From Acidobacteriota bacterium (GTDB taxonomy: Bacteria; Acidobacteriota; Terriglobia; Versatilivoradales; Versatilivoraceae): DNA of 64,000 bases. Made by a program: the position numbers and the translations under genes. The notes beneath the pieces were generated by a model. The model saw only the letters and a list, made by a program, of their open reading frames with translations, did no database searches and was not told where the DNA came from. Shown here in pieces: positions 45,591 to 53,233 of the stretch (position 1 is the first letter of the stretch; every line of letters begins with the position of its first letter). The stretch lies in assembly GCA_028875575.1 (NCBI GenBank), contig JAPPDF010000080.1, positions 157,940 to 221,939 on the forward strand. The letters are read 5' to 3'.

Positions 45591-46457
45591 TTGAAGATAC
45601 TCCTGATTGGAGCTTCCGGCCAACTGGGCGCCGATCTGGTGACGGCCCTGTCCGACCACCAGTTGCTCACCCCGCCCCGCCGCTCGCTGGACCTGGTCCA
45701 GTTCGACCGGGTCCGCCGGTTCCTGCAATTGGAGCGTCCCCAGGTGGTGATCAACACAGCAGCCTTCCACCGGGTGGACGACTGTGAGTCCCAGGTCTCG
45801 ACCGCCTTTCAAGTGAACGGAGAGGCCGTCCACAACCTGGCCCTGGCCGCCCGCGAGGTCGAGGCCGTGCTGGTGCACTACAGCACCGACTACGTCTTCG
45901 ACGGGGCTGGCGGCCGCCCCTATCGGGAAGACGACCTGCCTCGTCCTCTCAACGTCTACGGCGCCTCCAAGCTGGCCGGCGAGCACCTGCTGGAATCCGT
46001 TTGGGAAAAGCATGTCGTGATCCGGACCTGCGGGCTCTACGGCCATGCCGGCAGCCGCGGCAAGGGAGGCAACTTCGTCGAGACCATGATCCGGAAGGCC
46101 GCCGGGAATGAATCCATCCGGGTGGTCGACGACCAGCGGCTGACCCCCACCAGCACCCGCGAGCTGGCCCGCGCCACCGCCGCCCTGATCGAGACCTCCC
46201 ACTACGGACTCTTTCACGTCACTTCCAAGGGTAATTGCACCTGGTACGAGTTCGCCGGCGAAATCTTCCGGCTGTTGGGTCTCAAGCCCGACCTGACACC
46301 CACTACCTCCGACGCCTTCGCCGCCGCGGCCCGGCGGCCGGCCTATTCGGTGCTGGCCAACCATCACCTGGAAGATCTGGGAATGGATGACCTCAAGCAC
46401 TGGAAGGACGCCTTGCGCGAGTACCTGAGCGACCGCAACCAGCGCCCAGGGGCTTGA
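45591..46457 (+). CDS. rfbD: dTDP-4-dehydrorhamnose reductase
   Basis: A 288-residue RmlD of normal length. GASGQLGADLV near the start binds NADP, VINTAAFHRVDDCE and YSTDYVFDG are family motifs, and YGASKLAGE carries Tyr-x3-Lys. It makes dTDP-L-rhamnose, so with rfbA, rfbB and rfbC the full four-step pathway is present in the window. It uses a TTG start, since TTG at 45591 follows the previous stop by one base and no closer ATG is in frame. Confidence 0.93.
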   Translation: MKILLIGASGQLGADLVTALSDHQLLTPPRRSLDLVQFDRVRRFLQLERPQVVINTAAFHRVDDCESQVSTAFQVNGEAVHNLALAAREVEAVLVHYSTDYVFDGAGGRPYREDDLPRPLNVYGASKLAGEHLLESVWEKHVVIRTCGLYGHAGSRGKGGNFVETMIRKAAGNESIRVVDDQRLTPTSTRELARATAALIETSHYGLFHVTSKGNCTWYEFAGEIFRLLGLKPDLTPTTSDAFAAAARRPAYSVLANHHLEDLGMDDLKHWKDALREYLSDRNQRPGA

Positions 46458-46460
46458 TCC

Positions 46461-47591
46461 ATGGGGAGTCCATTCCACCCATTGCAGCCCGGCTTCTGGC
46501 TCAGGCTGGGCGCGCTGCTGCTGATGGTCCCCTTCGACCTGCTGGTGGCCCTGGGGCTCTGCCTGGCCGAGATTCTCTACCTTCCTTTCTCCCTGCTCCG
46601 CCGCAAGCCTGACGCAAGGGGCCTGCCTGCCCGGCTCCGGGCCAGCCTGATCGTCCTCAACTGGGATGGGAAGCACCTGTTGGAGGAGTTCCTGCCCAGC
46701 GTGGTGGAGGCCGTCCGCCAGGGCGGGGACGGCCACGAGATCCTGGTGGTGGACAACGGCAGCCGCGACGACAGCGTTGCTTTTTTGAACGCCGGCTATC
46801 CCCAGGTCAAGGTGGTGGCGCTGGACCGGAACCGGCGTTTCACCGGGGGCAACAACGCCGGGGTGCAAGCAGCTACGGGCGACGTGGTGGTGCTGCTCAA
46901 CAACGACATGGAGGTCGACCCGCACTTCCTGCGGCCCCTGCTGGACGGCTTCCGGGAAGAGAACGTCTTTGCGGTGACCTCCCAGGTCTTCTTCCAGGAC
47001 AAGTCGCGCCGGCGGGAAGAGACCGGCAACACGAAGTCCCGCTGGCGGCAGGGGTTCCCCGAGCCCTACCACGACGAGGTCCCTCCGGAGCCGGCCGGGG
47101 TGCGCCTGCCCGTCCTCTGGGCGGGAGGCGGCTCCAGCGCCTTCGACCGGCGCAAGTTCCTGGCCCTGGGAGGCCTGGACACGCTCTACGACCCCTTTTA
47201 CCTGGAGGACGTGGATCTTTCCTACCAGGCCTGGAAGCGGGGCTGGAAGAGCCTGCTGGCCAGCGACAGCCTGGTGGTCCACAAGCACCGGGGCACCAAC
47301 CGGGGCAAGTTCGGCGACAACTTCGTTGACAACACCATTCGCAAGAACCAGTATCTGTTCGTCTGGAAGAGCATCACCGACGCCCGATGGATCCTGCAGC
47401 ACTGCCTCTTCCTGCCGCTCACCCAGGCCCGTTTCCTGACCCAGACCAATGTCCGCTTCGAGCTTCGGGCATTCTTCAAAGCCTTGCTTCAGTTTCCGGA
47501 AGCGCTCTACAAGCGCTACCGCCGGCGGGCCGACTATCGCCGCAGCGACGCCTCCATCTTCGCCGAGACCTCCGGGGGGGAGGGGCATTGA
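46461..47591 (+). CDS. Membrane-associated family 2 glycosyltransferase
   Basis: A 376-residue protein. Residues about 13-46 are hydrophobic (LGALLLMVPFDLLVALGL) and may anchor it to the membrane. The GT-A domain follows with ASLIVLNWDGKHLL, VVDNGSRDDSV, LNNDMEVDP (DxD-like metal site) and YLEDVDLSYQAWKRG (catalytic acid). This is the rhamnosyltransferase-like branch of GT2. It follows rfbD by 3 bp, which fits transfer of rhamnose from dTDP-rhamnose. Confidence 0.92.
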   Translation: MGSPFHPLQPGFWLRLGALLLMVPFDLLVALGLCLAEILYLPFSLLRRKPDARGLPARLRASLIVLNWDGKHLLEEFLPSVVEAVRQGGDGHEILVVDNGSRDDSVAFLNAGYPQVKVVALDRNRRFTGGNNAGVQAATGDVVVLLNNDMEVDPHFLRPLLDGFREENVFAVTSQVFFQDKSRRREETGNTKSRWRQGFPEPYHDEVPPEPAGVRLPVLWAGGGSSAFDRRKFLALGGLDTLYDPFYLEDVDLSYQAWKRGWKSLLASDSLVVHKHRGTNRGKFGDNFVDNTIRKNQYLFVWKSITDARWILQHCLFLPLTQARFLTQTNVRFELRAFFKALLQFPEALYKRYRRRADYRRSDASIFAETSGGEGH

Positions 47592-48015
47592 AGAAGAGGC
47601 GCGACAGAAAAAGAGTTGTTCCACCCGGGAGCGCGGGCGGGCATCCTTTACACGTTAGACCGCAAACATTTGCACCGTTGAACATCTATTGGAAAAATTC
47701 TATCCATCATCAGTGTTGTCGGTTAGGGGAGAGCTGCGTAGCTGCGGTTGGCGTAGGTCAACCGAACAAACGCCACCTGCAAGCCATCCTTTTAGAGCTG
47801 CGTAGCAGCGGCTCAGGGTAGCCCCGGGCGGCAGCCCGGGGTCGTATGGGTTCTGCACCAACCTAGCCGCGAATGCGGCGAATCAGGAGCGGCCTTGGGG
47901 AACGCGCGGCCTCCCCAAAGGAACGCTTGAAGGGGTTTCGCGCCGCAGCCGAATTAGCGGCGGCAGCACATCGCCTATTGGCTTTAGCCCGGAATCCCCG
48001 TCCGGGAGGACCAGG
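47592..48015. other. Repeat-filled intergenic region, no gene seen
   Basis: A short GGGAGCGCGGGCG segment lies at 47626-47638. The rest is occupied by a copy of a 200-bp repeat (47685-47890) followed by a GC-rich stretch and a ribosome-binding site for the methyltransferase. Confidence 0.6.
47685..47890 (+). repeat. 200-bp dispersed repeat, left copy of an inverted pair
   Basis: Landmarks in order: CTATTGGAAAA, GGTTAGGGGAGAGCTGCG, AGCTGCGGTTGG, GCCATCCTTTTAGAGCTGCG, AGCCCCGGGCGGCAGCCCGG, and AGCCGCGAATGCGGCGAAT. The same landmarks occur in reverse complement at 50942-51146. The repeat has many short palindromes and no coding frame. Confidence 0.85.
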
Positions 48016-48777
48016 ATGACCAAGGAAGAACGCTTGCAACTGGCCCACACCCCCCCGGCCTGGATGTACGAGTTCGACCTGGGAGATGGCATCCGCACGC
48101 CGCTGCTCTCCCCGGAGCTTCGCCAGATACACCGGACTCGCCGGGACATGATGCTGCCGGCGCTCGCGGAATCCTTTCCCGAGGGCCTGGCCGATCTCGA
48201 CTGCCTGGACGTGGCCTGCAACGAGGGCTACTTCAGCTTTCTGCTCCAAGCCAGGGGAGCCCGGGTGCGGGGCATCGACGTGCGGCCCCTCAATATCGAG
48301 CGGGCCCGGGCCGTGCAGCGGATTCAGGGACAGAACCCCGGAGAGCTCACCTTCGACGTCGAGGATTTTCTGGCCAACCAGGACCCGCCGGACCGCTATG
48401 ACCTGACCCTGTTTCTGGGTCTGCTCTACCATCTCGAGAATCCCATGGGAGCCCTGCGGATTCTGCATCGCATCACCCGCCGGATGTGCGTGGTGGAGAC
48501 CCAGCTCACCCGGCAGCAGGCTCCGGTGGTCAGCGGCTGGGGAGCGACGGGTACCTTCCTGGAACTGCCGGCGGCCCTGGCCATCTACCGGGAGCCCGAC
48601 ATCGAGGAGAACCGCCTGGCGGCCCACCGGGGCCTGAGCTTCATCCCCAATGCCGCCGCTGCGAGCGAGATGCTTTCGGCGGCCGGTTTCTCCGAGATAG
48701 AGAGGGTTGCCCCGCCCGAGGATGCCAACCCCCAGTACCTGGCCGGAGATCGAGCCGTCTTCCTGGCGTTCAAGTGA
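48016..48777 (+). CDS. Class I SAM-dependent methyltransferase
   Basis: A 253-residue methyltransferase of the type also seen in tRNA mo5U34 and sugar modification. SAM-binding LDVACNEGYFSFLLQ and GARVRGIDVRPLN, and LFLGLLYHLENP are visible. The start is preceded by GGGAGGACC. Its locus, with glycosyltransferases and a Wzt ATPase nearby, suggests modification of the glycan or its terminus. It is the intact relative of the decayed gene at 31895. Confidence 0.9.
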   Translation: MTKEERLQLAHTPPAWMYEFDLGDGIRTPLLSPELRQIHRTRRDMMLPALAESFPEGLADLDCLDVACNEGYFSFLLQARGARVRGIDVRPLNIERARAVQRIQGQNPGELTFDVEDFLANQDPPDRYDLTLFLGLLYHLENPMGALRILHRITRRMCVVETQLTRQQAPVVSGWGATGTFLELPAALAIYREPDIEENRLAAHRGLSFIPNAAAASEMLSAAGFSEIERVAPPEDANPQYLAGDRAVFLAFK

Positions 48778-48846
48778 TGCCGGGGGGGGCGCTAAAGTTC
48801 GGCCCGGAAAACACCGACCGCTAACCTTCCTTATAATATATAGCCC

Positions 48847-50037
48847 ATGGATTCCCTGAACATCCTGGTGCTGACCGCCTATCCGCCGGCCCTGGGCCTG
48901 CACGGCGGCGGCCTGCGCATGTATTACAATGTCAAGGTCCTGGCCTCCAGGCATCGGGTCACGCTGATCTCCTTTATCGAGCACGAGAGAGAGAGAGAGC
49001 TGCTGGAGAAGCTGGAGCCGCTGGGCGTGGAGGTTCGGGCGGTTCCACGCCGGCCGGTTCCGCCCCGCCACCTGTGGCTACCCCGGCCGGCCGAGCACTA
49101 CGAGTTTGCCGGCGTAGCCATGTCCGCCGAAGTCCGGAGTGTGCTTCAAGGCCGGCGCTTCGACGTCATCCAGGCCGAGTACCTCCAGATGGCCCAGCAC
49201 GTGCCCCGGGAGGCCGTCCGGCGCACCGTCCTCACTCTCCACGAGATTCAGTACGCCAATGCCGCCCGGGTTTTCGAGAAAGCCGGCAATCCCTGGACCG
49301 GGGCCCGCAGATGGTACGATTGGATGGTGCAGCTCAACTACGAGATTCGGTCCTGCTCCCGCTTCGACGCGGTCGTCTGCATGACCGGGGAGGACGCCCG
49401 GCTGCTAGCCGAGTTCGTGCCCTCCTCCAAGCTGCGGACCGTTCCTATCGGGGTCGACAGTCGCTTCTTCAAGCCGGAGGTGGTTGCAGGCGGCGCACCC
49501 CCCGGCAACAAGCTGCTCTTCGTGGGCAACTACCGCCACCCGCCCAACCGGGAGTCGGTCTACACCATGGCCGAGCGGATCCTTCCTGAGGTGCTGCGCC
49601 AGGAGCCGGAAGCCGAGTTCTGGGTGGTGGGCGGCAATACGGAGATGCTGGACCCGGAAAGGCTGGGCCGCCACCCCCGTGTGCGACTGCAGGGCTACGT
49701 CCAGGACCTGCGGGCCGTGTACGGACAATCCGCCGTTTTCGCCGCTCCCATCCTGTCCGGAAACGGCATGCGGGTGAAGCTGCTGGAGGCGCTCTCCATG
49801 GGCATGGCCGTGGTCACCACGCCGCTGGGAGCCCAGGGATTCCGGGTTCGGCACGGTGAGGAACTGCTGATTGCCGATTCCCCGGAGGCCTTTGCCGCCG
49901 CCATCGCCGAGTTGCTGCGGGATTCCCGCCGGCGGGCCGAGCTGGGCTCCAGGGCCCGCGAGCTGATCCGCGAGCGCTACGACTGGAGCGTCATCGGGCG
50001 GCAGTTTCTGGACGTGGTCGAGGCCGGTCATGGCTGA
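48847..50037 (+). CDS. Family 4 glycosyltransferase
   Basis: A 396-residue GT-B enzyme. The N-terminal lobe opens NILVLTAYPPALGLHGGGLR with a glycine loop, TLHEIQYANA marks the linker strand, and KLLFVGNYRHPPNRESV opens the C-terminal lobe. VTTPLGAQGFRVRHGEELL and the preceding LLEALSMGMAVV form the donor-binding motif. It uses an NDP-sugar to extend the glycan. The C-terminus overlaps the following gene by 8 bp. Confidence 0.93.
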   Translation: MDSLNILVLTAYPPALGLHGGGLRMYYNVKVLASRHRVTLISFIEHERERELLEKLEPLGVEVRAVPRRPVPPRHLWLPRPAEHYEFAGVAMSAEVRSVLQGRRFDVIQAEYLQMAQHVPREAVRRTVLTLHEIQYANAARVFEKAGNPWTGARRWYDWMVQLNYEIRSCSRFDAVVCMTGEDARLLAEFVPSSKLRTVPIGVDSRFFKPEVVAGGAPPGNKLLFVGNYRHPPNRESVYTMAERILPEVLRQEPEAEFWVVGGNTEMLDPERLGRHPRVRLQGYVQDLRAVYGQSAVFAAPILSGNGMRVKLLEALSMGMAVVTTPLGAQGFRVRHGEELLIADSPEAFAAAIAELLRDSRRRAELGSRARELIRERYDWSVIGRQFLDVVEAGHG

Positions 50038-50629
50038 CAAGGTCCTGCTGGTTTGCTCTTCCAGCGCCGACAACATCCAGAAGGCTCGGGAGATTCTGTG
50101 TGGTCGCACCCCGGCCGACCGGCCCGAGCTGCACCTGCTCTGCAGCCCTTCCGACCTGCCCTACCTGCATAAGGAGCCGCCCGCCGTCCGTGTCTGGGTC
50201 TTTCCCCATCGCCGCGAACTCGGAAAGGGCTACCGGCTGTGGCTCTCGATCCGGAGACAGCGCTACCGGGAGGTGGCGGTCCTCTGGTGCGGAGACCTTC
50301 CCCGCCTGCGCCCCAAGCTCTTTGCCCTGGCCTGCGGTGGCAGGCGCATCCTGGTCTTCGACGACCGCCTGGAGTGCGCCCCGCTCGGCTTCTCCCTGCT
50401 GGGGAGGCTGCTGGTTGCCCGCGCTCGCCGGCTTTGGCGCCCCTGGTGGCGGGCCAGGGTGCGGCAGCCGGTGCGGGTCCTGCTGGCGCCCCTGGCAGGC
50501 GCATCCCGACTTCTACTGTCCGGGATTCGTTGGCTGGCACAATGGCTGCTGATTCCGGTGCGTTTTCTGCTGCTGCTCGGGTCGGTCCTGTGGCTCCACG
50601 CCCGCCGCCGGCCACCGGAGGAACTTTGA
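50030..50629 (+). CDS. Hypothetical basic membrane-associated protein in polysaccharide locus
   Basis: A 199-residue protein that I do not recognise. The N-terminal half has alternating strands and loops (KVLLVCSSSADNIQKAR, then VLWCGDLPRL and GGRRILVFDDR) as in a small Rossmann-like domain. The C-terminal half is basic and hydrophobic (WLAQWLLIPVRFLLLLGSVL) and likely binds membrane. Its start lies inside the end of the glycosyltransferase gene, so the two are co-expressed and may work on the same glycan. Confidence 0.7.
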   Translation: MADKVLLVCSSSADNIQKAREILCGRTPADRPELHLLCSPSDLPYLHKEPPAVRVWVFPHRRELGKGYRLWLSIRRQRYREVAVLWCGDLPRLRPKLFALACGGRRILVFDDRLECAPLGFSLLGRLLVARARRLWRPWWRARVRQPVRVLLAPLAGASRLLLSGIRWLAQWLLIPVRFLLLLGSVLWLHARRRPPEEL

Positions 50630-50670
50630 GGGATTTCAGACGCCCCGGGCTCCCGCCCCCGGGGGCCAGT

Positions 50671-50777
50671 GGAGCCGGTGAGACAAGGGCTCCGCCCGCA
50701 GTCGAACCGGTGGGGGGGACGGAATTGGCGAGATTGCCACAAAGGAGATTCAGCCCGCCGTCGAGCCGGAGGGGGGC
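50671..50777 (+). repeat. 125-bp dispersed repeat, copy 3
   Basis: This copy contains GAGCCGGTGAGACAAGGGC, GCAGTCGAACCGGTGG, ACGGAATTGGCGAGATTG, CCACAAAGGAGATTCAGCCC and GTCGAGCCGGAGGGGGG. Only the left CTCCCCCCT arm of the other two copies is missing or altered. Confidence 0.8.
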
Positions 50778-50941
50778 AACGCGGCGTTGCGGGAGTGACT
50801 ATCGGCGGCACCGGCAGCGTCGTTTTGGAAATGTTGTGCGATCGGGAACGCGGATCTTGATTCGCCGCGAAGGCGACGGCAGCGGGTGATTGTGGCGTGG
50901 GGCGGCGTTTTTTTGGAGAAGCGGTGCTTTCCCGAACGGGT

Positions 50942-51146
50942 GCTTCCTATTCGCCGCATTCGCGGCTGGGTTGGCGTAGAACCGGAACGACCCCGGGCTG
51001 CCGCCCGGGGCTACACGAGGGCGCAGCTCCGCTGCTCTATAAGGATGGCCTGTAGGGAACGTTTAGCCAGATTACCGACTCCAACCGCAGCTTCGCAGCT
51101 CTCACCTAACCCACAACGCTGCGGGGGGATAGGATTTTCTATTGAA
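50942..51146 (-). repeat. 200-bp dispersed repeat, right copy of an inverted pair
   Basis: The order is reversed against the copy at 47685-47890: ATTCGCCGCATTCGCGGCT, then CCCCGGGCTGCCGCCCGGGG, then TATAAGGATGGCC, CCAACCGCAGC, GCAGCTCTCACCTAACC and TTTTCTATTG. Identity is imperfect but clear over 200 bp. It closes a 3.1-kb segment carrying three genes. Confidence 0.85.
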
Positions 51147-51240
51147 TACCCCCGGGTTCCAGCCCGGGGGTTCGAATGGAGCCGCGAAGCGGCGACAGCA
51201 GATAGCCGTGGGACTGAGCGGCGTTTTTTGGGCACGGTTA
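51147..51240 (+). repeat. Partial copy of the 200-bp repeat family
   Basis: CCCCCGGGTTCCAGCCCGGG is followed by AGCCGCGAAGCGGCG and by AGCGGCGTTTTTTGGGCAC. It abuts the right copy head to head and shows the same right half in direct orientation. Confidence 0.65.
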
Positions 51241-51285
51241 GACTTTTTGGCGCCCCCGTTCATCTCGTCTCAGTGAGGAGCTCAC

Positions 51286-51873
51286 TTGGAGCTGGTACGA
51301 CTGACCGACAAGCATCTGGTAGCAAGAGCGGCTCGCGGTGACACCGGCGCCTTCAATCTCCTGGTGAGTCGATGGGAGAAGCGGCTCTTCAACTACGCCT
51401 TCCGCTTGACAGGGAACCGTGAGGATGCGCTGGACGTTTGCCAGGACACCTTTCTCAAAGCCTTCCAGCAGTTGCATCGACTCCAGGACCCCGCCCGGTT
51501 TGCCGGGTGGCTGTTCACCATCGCCCGCAACTACTGCCTGGCCCACTTCCGCGCCAGGCAGCGTCGGGCCGAGGACGGCGAAGGACCGGATCCCCAGGGC
51601 CTGGACGCCCTTCGGCCGGAGCGGTCGGCGGCGCGCCTCGGAGACCTGCAGGAGATGGAGCCGGCCGAGCTTCGCCTGCTGGTGGAAGGGGCGTTGGATC
51701 GGCTCTCCTTCGAGCAGCGGGAGGCGGTGGTGCTCAAGGTTTTCGAGGGACTCCGCTTCGATGAAATCGCAGGCATTGCAGGGTGTCCCTTGAGCACGGC
51801 CAAGTCCCGGATGTACCTGGGGCTGAGCCGGCTCAAGACCATCCTCAACGAAGAACCAGGGAGGAAATCATGA
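51286..51873 (+). CDS. ECF-type RNA polymerase sigma factor
   Basis: A 195-residue sigma-70 family protein. Region 2 is AARGDTGAFNLLVSRWEKRL and EDALDVCQDTFLKAFQQL; region 4 is LSFEQREAVVLKVFEGLRF and GCPLSTAKSRMYLGLSRL. The start is TTG at 51286, eight bases after GAGGAG; no ATG in frame gives a complete region 2. It is coupled by ATGA overlap to an anti-sigma factor, and both lie just before the type II secretion operon. Confidence 0.93.
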   Translation: MELVRLTDKHLVARAARGDTGAFNLLVSRWEKRLFNYAFRLTGNREDALDVCQDTFLKAFQQLHRLQDPARFAGWLFTIARNYCLAHFRARQRRAEDGEGPDPQGLDALRPERSAARLGDLQEMEPAELRLLVEGALDRLSFEQREAVVLKVFEGLRFDEIAGIAGCPLSTAKSRMYLGLSRLKTILNEEPGRKS

Positions 51874-52568
51874 ATTGCGAACGGTGCCGGGAACTGTTCC
51901 CCGAGGCGATCGGGGAGGAACTCGATCCCCAACTGGCCGGCGAGCTCCGGAAACGTCTGGCCGACTGCCCCGATTGCCGCGAGGAGCTGGAACTGCTGGG
52001 CCGGACGGCCTCGGTCCTCAAGACCGCCTGGCCCGAGGAAGCCATCCCCGAGCCCCTGGTCTTCGGCCGGCCGGGGAGGGCCGCCGTTGCCGGCGGCTTG
52101 GGGTTCGGCTGGAGCCGGCCGCCCCGCGCGGCCTGGCTGGGTCTGGCGGCGGCTGCCTGCCTGGTGGTCTGCCTGGGGACCCTCTCCTTTCTGAACGCCC
52201 GCGTCGAGATCGGGCAGGGAAGTTTCAGCCTCGCCTTCGGACCCGAGATTGCGCCCCCGGTCATCCAGCAAACGGCTCCCTCCGGTGATTCCGCTGCCCT
52301 GGTCGAGGCTCGTGTCCGCCGCCTGCTGGACCAGATGGTCGGGCAACTGGAGGAGACCTGGGAGGCCCGACTGCGGCAGACCGTGGCCCGGGCTCAGTCC
52401 CAATGGACGCGGCAGCGGTCGGTCGATCTCCGGCAGGTGAACGCGGACGTAGGCTATCTACTGAGGCTTCAGCAGGCCATGCGCCAGGATACGGCCCGGA
52501 ACGAGGTGCTGATCAGTTCGGTGGCCGACCGCTACCGGCCCCGTCCGGCAGATGCGGTCGCCCGATAG
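51870..52568 (+). CDS. Membrane anti-sigma factor, zinc-finger type
   Basis: A 232-residue protein. The N-terminal zinc-finger-like domain has Cys at residues 3, 6, 33 and 36 (NCERC ... CPDC); the usual His of ZAS anti-sigma factors is an Arg here, so metal may be held by four Cys. One transmembrane helix (about 87-108, AAWLGLAAAACLVVCLGTL) leads to a 120-residue periplasmic part predicted to be helical (LDQMVGQLEETWEARLRQ). It would hold the sigma factor inactive until an envelope signal is sensed. Confidence 0.88.
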   Translation: MNCERCRELFPEAIGEELDPQLAGELRKRLADCPDCREELELLGRTASVLKTAWPEEAIPEPLVFGRPGRAAVAGGLGFGWSRPPRAAWLGLAAAACLVVCLGTLSFLNARVEIGQGSFSLAFGPEIAPPVIQQTAPSGDSAALVEARVRRLLDQMVGQLEETWEARLRQTVARAQSQWTRQRSVDLRQVNADVGYLLRLQQAMRQDTARNEVLISSVADRYRPRPADAVAR

Positions 52569-52605
52569 ATCGGGCCGAAGCCGAAGGCAAATCGAGGAGC
52601 AGCAA

Positions 52606-53223
52606 ATGAGCAAGACACTTCTTTCAATCCTGATTCTGGCAGCCGCCTGGACGCTTTCCGGGCCGGCAGCCCCGACACCCGTCGACCCGGCAGGAACGCG
52701 CCCGGCCCCTGACTCCGCCGCTCCCCCGCCTCCTGCTCCGGTCGACCAGGGCAGGCTTCGAGGCCAGATCGAGCGTTTCCAGGCGGTCATCGAAAACGCG
52801 CTGCGGCGGAACGTTGGAAGCACCGTGCTCAGCAGTCCAAAGGGCGCCTACCTGGAGGGCTACGGGGCCGTCTTTTCCACGGAAGCCAGCCTCTATCGCA
52901 TCCGCCCCCTGACGCCCTTCAGTCCCAAGACCTACAGCCGCCAGGAGCTGGACGAGGCCTACCAGGCGGCTTTGGATCGGGTGGAGCACCTCAAGGAGAA
53001 CCTCCGCCATGCCGTTGCCGAACACGGCTCCCTGCTGGGACAGTTGAAGCCCGACCACAGCCTGGCCGTGATCGTTCACCTCTACAACGGCGTGGCCGAC
53101 CCCGGGCGACCCTATCCTTCCCAGTTGATCTTCAAGGCCAGTGCGGGATCGGTCAACGATTACCGCGAAGGGAAGATCACCATGGAAGAGCTGGTCCGAC
53201 AGGTGAGGATCAGCCAGTTCTGA
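52606..53223 (+). CDS. Exported hypothetical protein beside sigma/anti-sigma and gspE
   Basis: A 205-residue protein with a signal peptide (LLSILILAAAWTLSGPAAP) and a Pro/Ala-rich linker, then a helical and mixed domain with TVLSSPKGAYLEGYGAVFS and DHSLAVIVHLYNGVADP. I do not recognise the family. It starts after GAGGAGC with 37 bp to the anti-sigma stop and ends 11 bp before gspE, so it is probably in the same operon and acts in the periplasm, perhaps as the signal for the anti-sigma factor or in secretion. Confidence 0.75.
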   Translation: MSKTLLSILILAAAWTLSGPAAPTPVDPAGTRPAPDSAAPPPPAPVDQGRLRGQIERFQAVIENALRRNVGSTVLSSPKGAYLEGYGAVFSTEASLYRIRPLTPFSPKTYSRQELDEAYQAALDRVEHLKENLRHAVAEHGSLLGQLKPDHSLAVIVHLYNGVADPGRPYPSQLIFKASAGSVNDYREGKITMEELVRQVRISQF

Positions 53224-53233
53224 GCAAGATCGA

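Larger units (their letters stand above)
50630..51285. other. Repeat-filled intergenic region, no gene seen
   Basis: Copy 3 of the 125-bp repeat (50671-50777), the right copy of the 200-bp repeat (50942-51146) and a further partial copy (51147-51240) fill it. A ribosome-binding GAGGAG at 51273 belongs to the sigma factor gene. Confidence 0.6.

Noticed and set aside
45540-47624. A 694-residue open frame on the minus strand opposite rfbD and the GT2 gene.
   Set aside because: It lies opposite two well-supported genes, has no recognisable domain and is a by-product of high GC third positions.
47685-51146. Composite transposon made of the 200-bp inverted repeats and three genes.
   Set aside because: No transposase or resolvase gene and no evident target-site duplication; kept only as a finding on possible recombination.
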